Below, piece after piece: positions 25,001-32,959 of a stretch of DNA of 64,000 bases. Location of the stretch: NCBI GenBank assembly GCA_031272895.1, contig JAISSW010000016.1, forward strand, positions 95,098 to 159,097, in the 5' to 3' direction. The notes beneath the pieces are model-generated. The model had not been told where the DNA came from. It worked only from the letters and a program-made list of their open reading frames with translations, and searched no databases. The translations under genes and the position numbers were made by a program. Each line of letters begins with the position of its first letter. Positions within the stretch are counted from its first letter, which is position 1. This DNA is from Clostridium sp. GTDB taxonomy: Bacteria; Bacillota; Clostridia; Oscillospirales; Acutalibacteraceae.

Positions 25001-25852
25001 CTATTTTTTGCGGTCAAGCAGCCACTGCGCCAGCTCGCGCAAAAACTTCCTGTCGCCATGGTAGTAATCGAGTGCCTCTATCGCCTGTGCTGTCAGCTCT
25101 GTGGCGGCGGCAAGGGTTTTCTCCTTGCCCAAAAGCGTGGCGAAGCTTGTGCGCCCTGCCGCGCTGTCCTCCTCAAGGTCAAAAATGTCGTCTATCATTT
25201 GGAAAGCAAGCCCCACGCAGCGCCCGTATTTTTTTGCCGCGTTAAGTGCGTAGACGTCCGCCGCGGCGGGTGAGGCAAGCACTCCCAAGCGGCAGGCTGC
25301 ATCGAGCAGAGCTGCTGTTTTTCCCTCACAGATTGCCTGCAGCGTCGCCTGCCCGGGCACCTCTCCCTCAAGCGAAAGCTCCAGCATTTGCCCAAAAACC
25401 ATGCCGTCCCTCGCTCCCGCCTGCCTTGAAAGCAAGCGGCAGGCAGCTGCCACTCGGTTGCCGTCCTCAAAGGAGGAAAGGGCGGAAAAGGCCTCCGTCA
25501 GCAGGGCGTCGCCCGCAAGCAGCGCCGTCGCCTCTCCGAATGCCTTGTGGACGGATGGCATACCGCGCCTTGTGTCCGCGTTGTCCATGCAGGGCAAGTC
25601 GTCGTGCACCAAGGAATAGCTGTGAACCAGCTCTACGGCAAGGGCAAACGGCAAAGCGCCAATAGTGTCGCCGCCGCAAAGCTCTGTAAAGGCAAGGGTA
25701 AGCACCGGGCGTATCCTCTTTCCCCCGCCCGATACGCTATGGCGCAGCGCCGCCGCAAGAGCTTGCTCACCCGCCGCGTTTTCGGTCAGATACTGCTCCA
25801 GCGCCCGTTCAATCAGGGCGATTTTAGCCTCAAGCTCTCTCTCAAAGTCCAT
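25001..25852 (-). CDS. ispA: Polyprenyl synthetase (farnesyl/geranyl diphosphate synthase)
   Basis: A trans-prenyltransferase that condenses isopentenyl diphosphate with allylic diphosphates. GGGKRIRPVL near the N-terminus, the first aspartate-rich motif in VHDDLPCMDNADTRRG and the second in AFQMIDDIFDLEED are all present. The 283-residue length fits IspA. The chosen ATG (MDFERELE) overlaps the end of xseB by 11 nt, so translation is coupled and the weak ribosome binding site is understandable; upstream codons in the frame are not conserved. xseA-xseB-ispA is a classic Firmicutes order. Confidence 0.93.
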   Translation of the reverse strand: MDFERELEAKIALIERALEQYLTENAAGEQALAAALRHSVSGGGKRIRPVLTLAFTELCGGDTIGALPFALAVELVHSYSLVHDDLPCMDNADTRRGMPSVHKAFGEATALLAGDALLTEAFSALSSFEDGNRVAAACRLLSRQAGARDGMVFGQMLELSLEGEVPGQATLQAICEGKTAALLDAACRLGVLASPAAADVYALNAAKKYGRCVGLAFQMIDDIFDLEEDSAAGRTSFATLLGKEKTLAAATELTAQAIEALDYYHGDRKFLRELAQWLLDRKK

Positions 25853-26048
25853 TGTTTTCACCCGCCGCTTGCTCCATAACCGTAAGGCGCTGCTTTGCGT
25901 TTTGCAGCAGCTCGCCGCAAAAGACCGCCAGGCGGCTTGCCTCATCATAAAGCTTCAGCGTTTCCTCAAGCGAAAGTGTGCCGTCCTGCAGCCGTGCCAC
26001 AAGACCCTCCAGCTTTTCCATTGCCTGTTCATAATTCAGCTTTTCCAT
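25842..26048 (-). CDS. xseB: Exodeoxyribonuclease VII small subunit
   Basis: A 68-residue helical protein that binds the large subunit XseA. The start MEKLNYEQAMEKLEGLVARL and the SLEETLKLYDEASRLA stretch are typical of XseB. It starts 11 nt after the xseA stop and overlaps the start of ispA. Confidence 0.93.
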   Translation of the reverse strand: MEKLNYEQAMEKLEGLVARLQDGTLSLEETLKLYDEASRLAVFCGELLQNAKQRLTVMEQAAGENNGL

Positions 26049-26059
26049 TTTTTCCTCCC

Positions 26060-27274
26060 TTATTCTCTGTTATTCGGCGCCACGCTGAGTACCGTACATT
26101 CAAGCTCCGCGTCGCTCATTTGCAGCTTTATTTTTTCCCCCACGCCGATTTGCGCGGCACTTGCGCAGGGCTTGCCGCCCCGGCTGACTATGGCATATCC
26201 GCGCGCTAAGGTTTTGATTGGTGACAGAGCTTCCAAGCGTCCCGCCAGCAGCCTTATCTCACTCTCCCGGCGAAGAATTGCCTCGTCAGCCGCGGCGCAG
26301 AGCGTCCTTTGCAGGCCGTTAAGTCTCTCCTTCGCGCCGCTCAGGGTGTTGACAGGGTGCAGGGCTTTCAGCTCTGCGCAAAGCTCCCCCAGCTCGCGCC
26401 GACGCATATCCAAAAGGCGCTGCACACTCTCCCCCGCTCGCAGGCTGAGTCCCTGCAGGCGCAGAGCTTCCTCGCCGGAATCCGGGCTGCAAAGCTCAGC
26501 GGCGGCAGATGGCGTCGGGGCTCGCAGGTCCGCTGCCAAATCACACACCGAGTAATCGGTTTCATGCCCCACGGCGGATATAACCGGCATAGAGCAGGAG
26601 GCGACGGCAAGCGCCACTGCCTCCTCGTTAAAAGCCCAAAGGTCCTCGGCGCTGCCGCCGCCGCGCCCGACTATCAGCACGTCTGCCTTGCCCTCGGCAG
26701 AGGCACGGGCTACAGCACGGGCAATCTCCTCGCCGGCCCCAAAGCCCTGCACGGCGCTTGGGTAAAGCAAAACCTCCGCCATTGGCCAGCGGCGTGACAG
26801 CACATGAAGAATATCATGCAAAACGGCACCCTCCGGGGAGGTGACGACCGCCACCCTCTGCGGATATGCGGGTATGGGGCGCTTGCGCTCAGGGGCAAAA
26901 ATACCCATTGCGGCAAGCTTTTTTTTCAGAGCCTCCAGCTGTTGGTAAAGCGCGCCTACCCCGTCCGGCTGCATATCGTCAAGAATAAGCTGGAACTGAC
27001 CGCGCGGCTCATAAAGCGAAACACGCCCGCGCGCCAAAACTCGCAAGCCCTCCTGCGGAGTGAAGGAAAGCCTTTGCGCGGCGTTGCCGAACAACACGGC
27101 GCTGACCTGAGCGTCGCCGTCCTTCAGCGTCATATAGCATTGCCCGCCGCCATAGCGCCTGAAGCCCGAAAGCTCGCCGCGCACATAAAGCCCGCTTAAG
27201 CTGCTGTCGCCCTCCAAAACGGCACGGGCATAGGCATTAAGCTGGCTGACGCTGAGAACGGGGCTTGCGGGCAT
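26060..27274 (-). CDS. xseA: Exodeoxyribonuclease VII large subunit
   Basis: The 404-residue catalytic subunit of exonuclease VII, which degrades single-stranded DNA. The N-terminal OB fold (SVSQLNAYARAVLEGD to YVRGELSGF) is followed by the catalytic domain with VVTSPEGAVLHDILHVLSRR and GRGGGSAEDLWAFNEE. PVISAVGHETDYSVCDLAADLRAPTPSAAAEL comes next, followed by a coiled coil and a C-terminal strand LARGYAIVSR. It begins 1 nt after the upstream surface-protein gene, which is an odd partner for a DNA enzyme. Confidence 0.96.
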   Translation of the reverse strand: MPASPVLSVSQLNAYARAVLEGDSSLSGLYVRGELSGFRRYGGGQCYMTLKDGDAQVSAVLFGNAAQRLSFTPQEGLRVLARGRVSLYEPRGQFQLILDDMQPDGVGALYQQLEALKKKLAAMGIFAPERKRPIPAYPQRVAVVTSPEGAVLHDILHVLSRRWPMAEVLLYPSAVQGFGAGEEIARAVARASAEGKADVLIVGRGGGSAEDLWAFNEEAVALAVASCSMPVISAVGHETDYSVCDLAADLRAPTPSAAAELCSPDSGEEALRLQGLSLRAGESVQRLLDMRRRELGELCAELKALHPVNTLSGAKERLNGLQRTLCAAADEAILRRESEIRLLAGRLEALSPIKTLARGYAIVSRGGKPCASAAQIGVGEKIKLQMSDAELECTVLSVAPNNRE

Positions 27275-27275
27275 A

Positions 27276-28547
27276 TTATTCCTCCGCTTGTGTGTCTTCC
27301 ACGGGCTGGGTTGTTGTTGGTGCGGTCGTAGTCGGCACTGTGGTGGTGCTTGGTGCCGTTGTTGTGTTTGCCGGCGGTTTAGTTGTAGTGGTTGCGGGCT
27401 TAGTTGTTGTTGTCACCGGCTTAGTAGTCGTTGACGCAGCCTTGGTGGTCGTTGTAGCCTTAGGCTTGGTGGTGTTTGCGGGCTTTTTGGCTTTTGTGGT
27501 GGTTGCGGCGGGTCTGTAAGTCACCCCCGCGGTGGTTGTTGCCTCCGTTTCCTCGCTTTCGTTTTCCGCCAGGCTTACCCACAGCGCCGGACGAACGCCA
27601 AGCTCTGACAAATCAACGCTTGATGAGGAATAATTAAGCTCACCAAGGGAATTAACGCAAGAAAAGCCGTCTATATAATTACCGGGCGAACGAAGCCACC
27701 AAAAAATTGCCGTGTCTGATGTGTCGCCCTGCAATGCGGCAATTCTGCTTGCGTCGTTCGTAAAGTATTTTTCGGCTTCCGCATACGAAAGCAAGAACAC
27801 ATAGTCCTGCGTAGCATTGCCGCCGACGGAACTGCTGCCATTGTCGAATGTGACGGCGGCGTTGGCGTTGGTTGTAAGGATGATTTTCTTGCGCTCGGCG
27901 TCACTAAAAGCGTTTTTGTAAAACGACTCGTTCAGGTACTGCCGCAGTGAGCTGTCTTCCCATGACACGGCTTCTTGCACATTGTTGAAATCGCGCAGCT
28001 CCAAGCAATCCTTAGTTATTATCAGCGCCTTGTCGCCCTGCTCCGTCAGCACAAGCCACTCATAGCCGCCAAGCCGCATTGTCTTAAACGCGGGGACGGG
28101 CGCCGTTGTTGAGGGTGCTTCGGTGCTTTCCGTCACAGGCTCTGTGGTGGTTGTTTCCCCTGCGCTGCGCAGGTCGGCAAGCCAAGCATACGGCTGCGGC
28201 GGGAATTTATACGCCGCAGAGGCGCCAAGCAGCAGCACAATCAGCGCAATAATCAGGCAGACGATTGCCGCCGTGCGAGCGGGAACCTTGGCTGCGCGGG
28301 AGTCACGCATACTGCCGTCCGGTCCAAAATACACGCGGCTTGAGCGGTAGTGCCTATTCCTGCGGGAAATTTTTCTTGCCTGGCTTGTGCGAACTCCAAG
28401 CACAAAAACGCTCAGCGCGGCAAGCACCGCCGCAGGTATCTGCGCCCACAGCCTGCCCCCGGCAAGCAGCAACAGGGCAGAACCTCCCGCGCCGGTCAGC
28501 ACGGCAAGCAAAATGGCAAAGGCGTTGGAATTGAGTAGACGTTTCAT
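27276..28547 (-). CDS. Membrane-anchored protein with DUF6273-like domain and threonine-rich tail
   Basis: A 423-residue surface protein. Two hydrophobic segments lie at about residues 8-50, and a third (AAIVCLIIALIVLLLGASAAY) near 90-110. The outer domain (about 155-340) shows the DUF6273 pattern: a YEWLVLTEQGDKALIITKD start, then SWEDSSLRQYLNESFY, DYVFLLSYAEAEKYF, IFWWLRSPG and LGVRPALWVSL. The last 90 residues are Thr/Pro/Ala/Lys repeats (TTTKP, TTTAP) without LPXTG. DUF6273 is found in many clostridial surface proteins and its role is not known. The start was set four codons inside the longest frame because GGAG lies 7 nt before this ATG. Confidence 0.8.
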   Translation of the reverse strand: MKRLLNSNAFAILLAVLTGAGGSALLLLAGGRLWAQIPAAVLAALSVFVLGVRTSQARKISRRNRHYRSSRVYFGPDGSMRDSRAAKVPARTAAIVCLIIALIVLLLGASAAYKFPPQPYAWLADLRSAGETTTTEPVTESTEAPSTTAPVPAFKTMRLGGYEWLVLTEQGDKALIITKDCLELRDFNNVQEAVSWEDSSLRQYLNESFYKNAFSDAERKKIILTTNANAAVTFDNGSSSVGGNATQDYVFLLSYAEAEKYFTNDASRIAALQGDTSDTAIFWWLRSPGNYIDGFSCVNSLGELNYSSSSVDLSELGVRPALWVSLAENESEETEATTTAGVTYRPAATTTKAKKPANTTKPKATTTTKAASTTTKPVTTTTKPATTTTKPPANTTTAPSTTTVPTTTAPTTTQPVEDTQAEE

Positions 28548-28581
28548 CAATGACTCCATAACTATAAATTGCAGCTACTAT

Positions 28582-28610
28582 ATTGTACCTCAATTCGCCG
28601 AATATTGCAA
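28582..28610 (-). promoter_or_regulatory. Promoter of the DUF6273-xseA-xseB-ispA unit
   Basis: On the minus strand TTGCAA and TACAAT are 17 nt apart, about 35 nt before the start codon. It is back to back with the tRNA-Tyr promoter. Confidence 0.7.
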
Positions 28611-28616
28611 TGCCCC

Positions 28617-28645
28617 TTGACAAGCGCAAAAAAATATGTTATACT
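28617..28645 (+). promoter_or_regulatory. Promoter of tRNA-Tyr
   Basis: TTGACA and TATACT are 17 nt apart and end 17 nt before the tRNA, a near-consensus strong promoter. Confidence 0.88.
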
Positions 28646-28662
28646 CTACGGGCTTTTGGAAT

Positions 28663-28747
28663 GGGAGAGTTCCCGAGTGGCCAAAGGGGGCAGACTGTAA
28701 ATCTGTTGTCAGTGACTTCGGTGGTTCGAATCCACCCTCTCCCACCA
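28663..28747 (+). tRNA. tRNA-Tyr (GTA)
   Basis: An 85-nt class II tRNA with a long variable arm. The acceptor arms GGGAGAG and CTCTCCC pair fully. The anticodon stem-loop is CAGA-CTGTAAA-TCTG with anticodon GTA. The T arm holds GGTTCGAATCC. The CCA end is encoded and is followed directly by the hairpin of the downstream repeat. Confidence 0.96.
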
Positions 28748-28835
28748 CTTACTTTCTTTTCGCGAGAAAAGAAAGTAAGCAAAGAAAAGCGAAATCGGGT
28801 ATATACCTGTGCAGACTAAAAAGTTTTCCACGAAT
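28745..28835 (+). repeat. tRNA-linked repeat, copy 1
   Basis: A 91-bp unit that starts at the CCA of tRNA-Tyr and recurs after tRNA-Gly. It opens with a perfect 14-bp hairpin (28748-28779; arms CTTACTTTCTTTTC and GAAAAGAAAGTAAG) closed by a GCGA tetraloop. A purine-rich stretch, ATCGGGTATAT, CCTGTGCA and TTTTCCACGAAT follow. The last 40 nt are less conserved than the hairpin. Function unknown; the hairpin could guide 3' processing or end transcription. Confidence 0.88.
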
Positions 28836-28848
28836 TTAGAACTATTGC

Positions 28849-28914
28849 CCGCAGGGAAGTCGCGGTTAGGTACTGCAAATGCTAAAGCCTATCCGTCGCG
28901 ATTTTTAGGAAACT
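28849..28914 (+). repeat. Dispersed repeat B, copy 1
   Basis: This segment shares an ordered set of blocks with the intergenic region at 46082-46151: CCCGCAG, GTCGCGGTTAGGT, TGCAAA, GCTA, CCGTCGCG and TGCC. The two copies differ by small indels and substitutions. Within this copy TCGCG-GTTAGG and CCTATCC-GTCGCGA can fold into a bulged stem. An intrinsic terminator follows at once, so it may be the body of a short RNA read from the tRNA-Tyr promoter. Confidence 0.6.
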
Positions 28915-28934
28915 GCCGTAAGGGCGGTTTTTTT
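28912..28934 (+). terminator. Intrinsic terminator downstream of tRNA-Tyr and repeat B
   Basis: ACTGCC and GGCGGT pair (one G-T) around a short loop and are followed by seven T in all. It probably ends the tRNA-Tyr transcript. Confidence 0.75.
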
Positions 28935-29000
28935 GTTCGCCAATGCACAAGGCTGCGCTGCGTCGCGGTTGCCCCCGGAGCGGGTCATGAAACAAACCCC

Positions 29001-29029
29001 TTGCATTAGGCGCAAAAATATGCTATAAT
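29001..29029 (+). promoter_or_regulatory. Promoter of tRNA-Gly
   Basis: TTGCAT and TATAAT are 17 nt apart with the extended -10 form TGCTATAAT, 12 nt before the tRNA. Confidence 0.82.
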
Positions 29030-29041
29030 TTCCCTCGCTGT

Positions 29042-29115
29042 GCGGGTGTAGTTCAATGGCAGAATGTCAGCTTCCCAAGCTGAACACGTGGGTTCGATTC
29101 CCATCACCCGCTCCA
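29042..29115 (+). tRNA. tRNA-Gly (CCC)
   Basis: A 74-nt tRNA with acceptor arms GCGGGTG and CACCCGC, anticodon stem TCAGC/GCTGA and loop TTCCCAA, giving anticodon CCC. The T arm contains GGTTCGATTCC. CCA is encoded. It has its own promoter and is followed directly by the second copy of the tRNA-linked repeat. Confidence 0.95.
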
Positions 29116-29204
29116 CTTACTTTCTTTTCGCGAGAAAAGAAAGTAAGCAAAGAAAAGCAAAATCGGGTATATGCCTGTGCAAACTGTTAGGTTTTTCCAC
29201 GAAT
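29113..29204 (+). repeat. tRNA-linked repeat, copy 2
   Basis: The second copy of the unit seen after tRNA-Tyr, again beginning at the CCA. The 32-nt hairpin (29116-29147) is identical in both copies. The downstream part differs at a handful of positions and by a small indel before TTTTCCACGAAT. No clear T-run terminator lies between it and the convergent murA end. Confidence 0.88.
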
Positions 29205-29247
29205 CAATGGGTGTATATTTGTAATCTACCAACGCCCGCCCGGCTTG

Positions 29248-30495
29248 TTACTTTACGCTTGCGCCAAGCCGCCGCAGGGTGCCGCCTATGTCCTCCCAGC
29301 CGCGCGCAATCAGCTCGGCGTTGGTGATTGTCGTTTCGCCGCTCGCTCCAAGCGCCGCGACCGCCAGCGCCGCCCCGCCGCGCAAATCCATGGACCTAAC
29401 CACGGCTCCGTGCAGCCGCGGCACACCCAAAATTCTTGCGCGCCGTCCCCTTATGCTGATTTGCGCACCCATTTTCGCAAGCTCCCTCGCCTGCTTAAAG
29501 CGGCTTTCAAAAATATTTTCCGTGATGAAGCTTTCGCCGCTCGCCGTACAGGACATTGCTAAGAATGCCGCTTGGCTGTCCGTCGGAAAGCCGGGATACG
29601 GCGCTGTTGAAAGCTCGCCAAAGGGAGAAAGCCGGCGCGGCGCAAGCAGGTGCATAGCATCGTTAACAGCTGTTACGCGGCAGCCCATACGCCTGAAAAC
29701 CGGCAGCACCGGCGCAAGGTGGGTATGCTCAACGCCGCGCAGCAAAAGCTCGCCGCCCGTCACCGCCGCCGCCGAAAGGCAGCTGCCCGCAACAATCCTG
29801 TCCGGCATAACGTGGTAGCTGCAGCCATGCAGCCGCCTTATCCCGCTGATAGTGATTATCCCCGTGCCGGCTCCGCTGATTTTTGCTCCGCAGCGGTTAA
29901 GGAAGCACGCCAAATCCGTTATCTCCGGCTCGCGCGCCGCGCCGAAAAGCGTAGTATCTCCCTTGGCGCACGCCGCCGCCATTATAATGTTCTCCGTGGC
30001 TCCCACGCTGGGAAAGCGCAGATGAATATCCGCGCCGCGCAAGCCGTGCGGCATCCGCAAAATAATTTTTTCCTCTGTGCGGCGAATATGCGCACCAAGG
30101 CTTTCCATAGCGCTAAGGTGCAGGTCAATGGGGCGCGCGCCGATTTTGCAGCCGCCGGGCATATAGATTTCCGCCCTGCCAAAGCGCGCAAGCAGGGGAC
30201 CGAGAAGAAATATTGAGGAGCGCAGCTCGCGCATAAGCCCGGGAGGGATTGTGCAGCGCTGGGGAGTTGAGGCATCAACGCTTACCTGAGAGCCGCGCCT
30301 GCGAACGGCACAGCCTAAGTGTCGCAGTATTGCAATGGTTGCGTCCACATCGGACAGGGCGGGCACATTGAACAGGCTGCAGCCCGCCGGCACACAAAAA
30401 GCGGCGGCAAGCAGGGGCAGGGCGCTGTTTTTTGCCCCCTGCACACTGATTTCCCCAAACAAGCGCCGCCCGCCTTCAATGCGCAGCTCAGCCAT
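29248..30495 (-). CDS. murA: UDP-N-acetylglucosamine 1-carboxyvinyltransferase
   Basis: MurA adds enolpyruvate to UDP-GlcNAc, the first committed step of peptidoglycan synthesis in the cytoplasm. The N-terminal GAKNSALPLLAAA has the substrate-binding Lys-Asn. The active-site cysteine is kept in MPGGCKIGARPIDLHL, so the enzyme should be fosfomycin-sensitive in principle. PYPGFPTDSQAAFLAM and ENIFESRF are further signatures. The length of 415 residues is normal. GGAGG precedes the start. It lies divergent from aroQ and convergent with the tRNA genes. Confidence 0.97.
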   Translation of the reverse strand: MAELRIEGGRRLFGEISVQGAKNSALPLLAAAFCVPAGCSLFNVPALSDVDATIAILRHLGCAVRRRGSQVSVDASTPQRCTIPPGLMRELRSSIFLLGPLLARFGRAEIYMPGGCKIGARPIDLHLSAMESLGAHIRRTEEKIILRMPHGLRGADIHLRFPSVGATENIIMAAACAKGDTTLFGAAREPEITDLACFLNRCGAKISGAGTGIITISGIRRLHGCSYHVMPDRIVAGSCLSAAAVTGGELLLRGVEHTHLAPVLPVFRRMGCRVTAVNDAMHLLAPRRLSPFGELSTAPYPGFPTDSQAAFLAMSCTASGESFITENIFESRFKQARELAKMGAQISIRGRRARILGVPRLHGAVVRSMDLRGGAALAVAALGASGETTITNAELIARGWEDIGGTLRRLGASVK

Positions 30496-30549
30496 ACAAG
30501 CCTCCGTCCGCTAATACTCCTTACTTATGCTATGCCGGCAGCGGGGCGC

Positions 30550-30578
30550 TTGACAGTGTCGCGGCAAACTGCTACAAT
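30550..30578 (+). promoter_or_regulatory. Promoter of aroQ
   Basis: TTGACA and TACAAT are 17 nt apart, ending about 28 nt before the aroQ start. Confidence 0.82.
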
Positions 30579-30606
30579 GTTCACAACAAGGGGCAAGGAG
30601 AGCTAT

Positions 30607-31038
30607 ATGCGTGTTTTGATAATCAACGGTCCCAACCTGAACCTGCTGGGCTTGCGCGAACCGGATATTTACGGCAAGCAAAGCTACGCGGATTTGTGTG
30701 CATACTGCCAAAGCGCCGCCGCAGAGCTGGGAATAGACTGTGAGTGCTACCAAAGCAACCACGAGGGGAGCTTGGTGGATAAAATCCAGGAGGCATACGG
30801 TAAATTTGACGGAATAGTCATCAATCCGGCGGCATATACCCACACCAGCGTTGCTGTTTTGGACGCCCTTAAGGCTGTGGCGCTGCCGGCGGTGGAGGTT
30901 CACCTTTCCGCGGTGGAGGACAGGGAAAGCTTTCGCCGACTGTCCTACGCCGGGCTGGCGTGCCGTAAAACAATAACCGGCCTGGGCTTTGAGGGCTACC
31001 GCAGGGCGCTGGAGTATTTGGCGCTTGGAAAAGAATAG
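30607..31038 (+). CDS. aroQ: 3-dehydroquinate dehydratase type II
   Basis: A 143-residue dodecameric-type dehydroquinase of the shikimate pathway. INGPNLNLLGLREPDIYG carries the catalytic-loop Arg and Tyr. YQSNHEGSLVDKIQEA, NPAAYTHTSVAVLDAL with the catalytic histidine, and VEVHLSAVEDRESFR complete the family signature. The ATG after the AAGGAG-containing leader and 28 nt beyond the promoter is the right start; the frame is open further upstream only across the promoter. Confidence 0.96.
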   Translation: MRVLIINGPNLNLLGLREPDIYGKQSYADLCAYCQSAAAELGIDCECYQSNHEGSLVDKIQEAYGKFDGIVINPAAYTHTSVAVLDALKAVALPAVEVHLSAVEDRESFRRLSYAGLACRKTITGLGFEGYRRALEYLALGKE

Positions 31039-31049
31039 GGCTGTTACCC

Positions 31050-31078
31050 TTGACTTTTATTACAATCTGTGTTATAAT
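31050..31078 (+). promoter_or_regulatory. Promoter of rpsB-tsf
   Basis: TTGACT and TATAAT are 17 nt apart. Transcription would begin some 85-90 nt before rpsB, leaving a structured leader. Confidence 0.85.
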
Positions 31079-31118
31079 ACCAAGGCTCGTGTTTCGCCAC
31101 GGGCAATAGTTCGCACGT

Positions 31119-31147
31119 GCCGCCGCTTCGGTGAAGTTAAGGGCGGC
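31119..31147 (+). promoter_or_regulatory. Hairpin in the rpsB leader
   Basis: GCCGCC and GGCGGC pair around a nested loop just before the rpsB ribosome binding site GGAGG. Such a leader could bind ribosomal protein S2 for feedback control, as is known for rpsB mRNAs in other bacteria. I see only the hairpin, not a recognised S2 motif. Confidence 0.35.
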
Positions 31148-31172
31148 GCGGAGGAAAAACCGGAGGCACCCT

Positions 31173-31943
31173 ATGTCAATCGTTTCTATGAAAGCCCTGC
31201 TTGAGGCAGGCGTCCACTTTGGTCACCAGACCCGCAGGTGGAACCCGAAAATGGCGCCGTACATCTTCACGGAGCGCAACGGGATTTACATCATCGACCT
31301 GCAAAAAACCGTACGCAAGCTGGAGGAAGCCTATAAATATGTGGTTTCCCTTGCGGCGGAAGGCAAGGACATTCTTTTTGTGGGAACCAAAAAGCAGGCG
31401 CAGGATTCAATCCGCGAGGAAGCTCAGCGCTGCGGTATGCCCTTTGTCAACGCACGCTGGCTCGGCGGTATGCTTACAAACTTCAACACAATTCAGCGCA
31501 GGATTCGCCGCTTGGCGCAGCTGAACCGCATGAAAGAGGACGGCACCTTTGACCTTCTCCCCAAAAAAGAGGTCATTAAGCTGAACCTTGAGATTGAAAA
31601 GCTCGAAAAGTTCATGGGCGGCATTACGGAGATGAAAAAGCCCCCCGCAGCTATCTTTATTGTTGACCCGCGCAAGGAGCGCATTGCCGTTGCGGAGGCC
31701 CGCAAGCTGCATATCCCCATTGTGGCTATTGTTGACACAAACTGTGACCCCGACGAAATCGACTGGATTATCCCCGGCAACGACGACGCAATCCGTGCGG
31801 TACGCCTGTTTGCGGCGGCTGTTGCGGACGCGGTAATTGAGGGTCGCGGCGGCGAGGATAAAGAAGAGGAAGCTGCTGCAGAGGCTCCGGCGGAGGAAGC
31901 CGCAGAAACTGCCGCCGAGGAGAGCACAGAGGCCGCCGAATAA
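31173..31943 (+). CDS. rpsB: 30S ribosomal protein S2
   Basis: A 256-residue S2 protein. The start [50 protein letters not shown] and [10 protein letters not shown] are textbook. The last 40 residues form an acidic Ala/Glu-rich tail ([15 protein letters not shown]), common in Clostridia. GGAGG lies 6 nt before the chosen ATG. The frame is open 14 codons further upstream through the leader, which is not conserved. tsf follows after 32 nt. Confidence 0.98.
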   Translation: MSIVSMKALLEAGVHFGHQTRRWNPKMAPYIFTERNGIYIIDLQKTVRKLEEAYKYVVSLAAEGKDILFVGTKKQAQDSIREEAQRCGMPFVNARWLGGMLTNFNTIQRRIRRLAQLNRMKEDGTFDLLPKKEVIKLNLEIEKLEKFMGGITEMKKPPAAIFIVDPRKERIAVAEARKLHIPIVAIVDTNCDPDEIDWIIPGNDDAIRAVRLFAAAVADAVIEGRGGEDKEEEAAAEAPAEEAAETAAEESTEAAE

Positions 31944-31975
31944 GGCGTATATAACAAAACAAAAGGAGAATTATT

Positions 31976-32896
31976 ATGGCATTCACAGCAAAGGATGTCC
32001 AAACCCTGCGTGAGCGCACGGGTGTTGGCATGATGGACTGCAAAAAGGCGCTGACCGAAGCGGACGGCGATATGGAAAAGGCAATTGACTTTTTGCGTGA
32101 GCGCGGACTTGCCGCGGCAGCAAAAAAAGCAGGGCGCATTGCCGCAGAGGGCGCGGTTGTTGCGTACCAGGCGGGAGAGGTAGCCGTTCTGCTGGAGGTA
32201 AACAGCGAAACTGACTTCGTCGCCAAAAACGCGGAGTTCCAGGGCTTTGCGACGGCGGTCGCCAAAACGGTTGCGGAAACAAACCCCGCAGACGTTGACG
32301 CTCTGCTTGCAACGCCTCTTTCCGGCGACAGCCGCACTGTTCAAGAAAACCTGCAGGATAAAATCCTCTCAATCGGCGAGAACCTTAAAATCCGCCGCTT
32401 CTTCCGTGCGGAGGGTGTCTGCTCAACCTATATCCATGCCGGCGGCTCCGTGGGCGTGCTGGTGCGCTTTGCGACAGACGCGGCTACCGCAGCAAAGGCT
32501 GAGTTTGCGCAGCTGGGCAAGGATATAGCCATGCAGATTGCCGCAATGAGCCCCTCTTACTTGGATTCCGCGAGCGTTCCGGCAGAGGTTCTTGCGCACG
32601 AGAAAGAAATTCTGGTTGCGCAAATGAAAGAGGACCCCAAGATGAAGGGCAAGCCCGATGCCGTCCTCGGCAAGATTGTCGATGGTAAGTTGGGCAAATA
32701 CTACAGCGAAAACTGCCTGCTGGAGCAAGCCTACGTTAAGGACGACAGCCAGAGCGTGGCGCAGTATGTTGCGGGAGTGGCGAAGTCGCTGGGCGCGGAG
32801 ATTGCCGTGACGGAGTTTGTGCGCTTTGCCAAGGGCGAGGGCATCGAGAAGCGTCAGGATGACTTTGCGGCGGAGGTCGCAGGCATGGTCAAATAG
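31976..32896 (+). CDS. tsf: Elongation factor Ts
   Basis: The 306-residue guanine nucleotide exchange factor for EF-Tu. It begins with the UBA-like domain (VQTLRERTGVGMMDCKKAL) and continues with the core containing EVNSETDFVAKN, the signature for EF-Tu contact. HAGGSVGVLVRF and QIAAMSPSYL follow. AAAGGAG precedes the start. It is co-transcribed with rpsB and ends at a strong terminator. Confidence 0.98.
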   Translation: MAFTAKDVQTLRERTGVGMMDCKKALTEADGDMEKAIDFLRERGLAAAAKKAGRIAAEGAVVAYQAGEVAVLLEVNSETDFVAKNAEFQGFATAVAKTVAETNPADVDALLATPLSGDSRTVQENLQDKILSIGENLKIRRFFRAEGVCSTYIHAGGSVGVLVRFATDAATAAKAEFAQLGKDIAMQIAAMSPSYLDSASVPAEVLAHEKEILVAQMKEDPKMKGKPDAVLGKIVDGKLGKYYSENCLLEQAYVKDDSQSVAQYVAGVAKSLGAEIAVTEFVRFAKGEGIEKRQDDFAAEVAGMVK

Positions 32897-32918
32897 GACC
32901 GAACGAGTAAAAAATTGG

Positions 32919-32959
32919 GCTTGCCGCCCCGGCTGAATGTGGGCGGCAGGCTCTTTTGT
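32919..32959 (+). terminator. Intrinsic terminator of rpsB-tsf
   Basis: GCTTGCCGCCC and GGGCGGCAGGC form an 11-bp stem (one G-T pair) followed by TCTTTTGTTT. The following 170 nt up to 33132 are AT-rich and without a gene. They hold only short repeats (TTCGAGAG twice, and the small palindrome ATTCGCGAGAAT). Confidence 0.85.

Noticed and set aside
28583..28819. Small ORFs across tRNA-Tyr, e.g. one reading through MGEFPSGQRGQTVN
   Set aside because: This is the well-known spurious translation of a tRNA gene; the tRNA structure explains the sequence fully. ORFs running into the downstream repeat (YFLFARKESKQRKAK) are likewise repeat translations.
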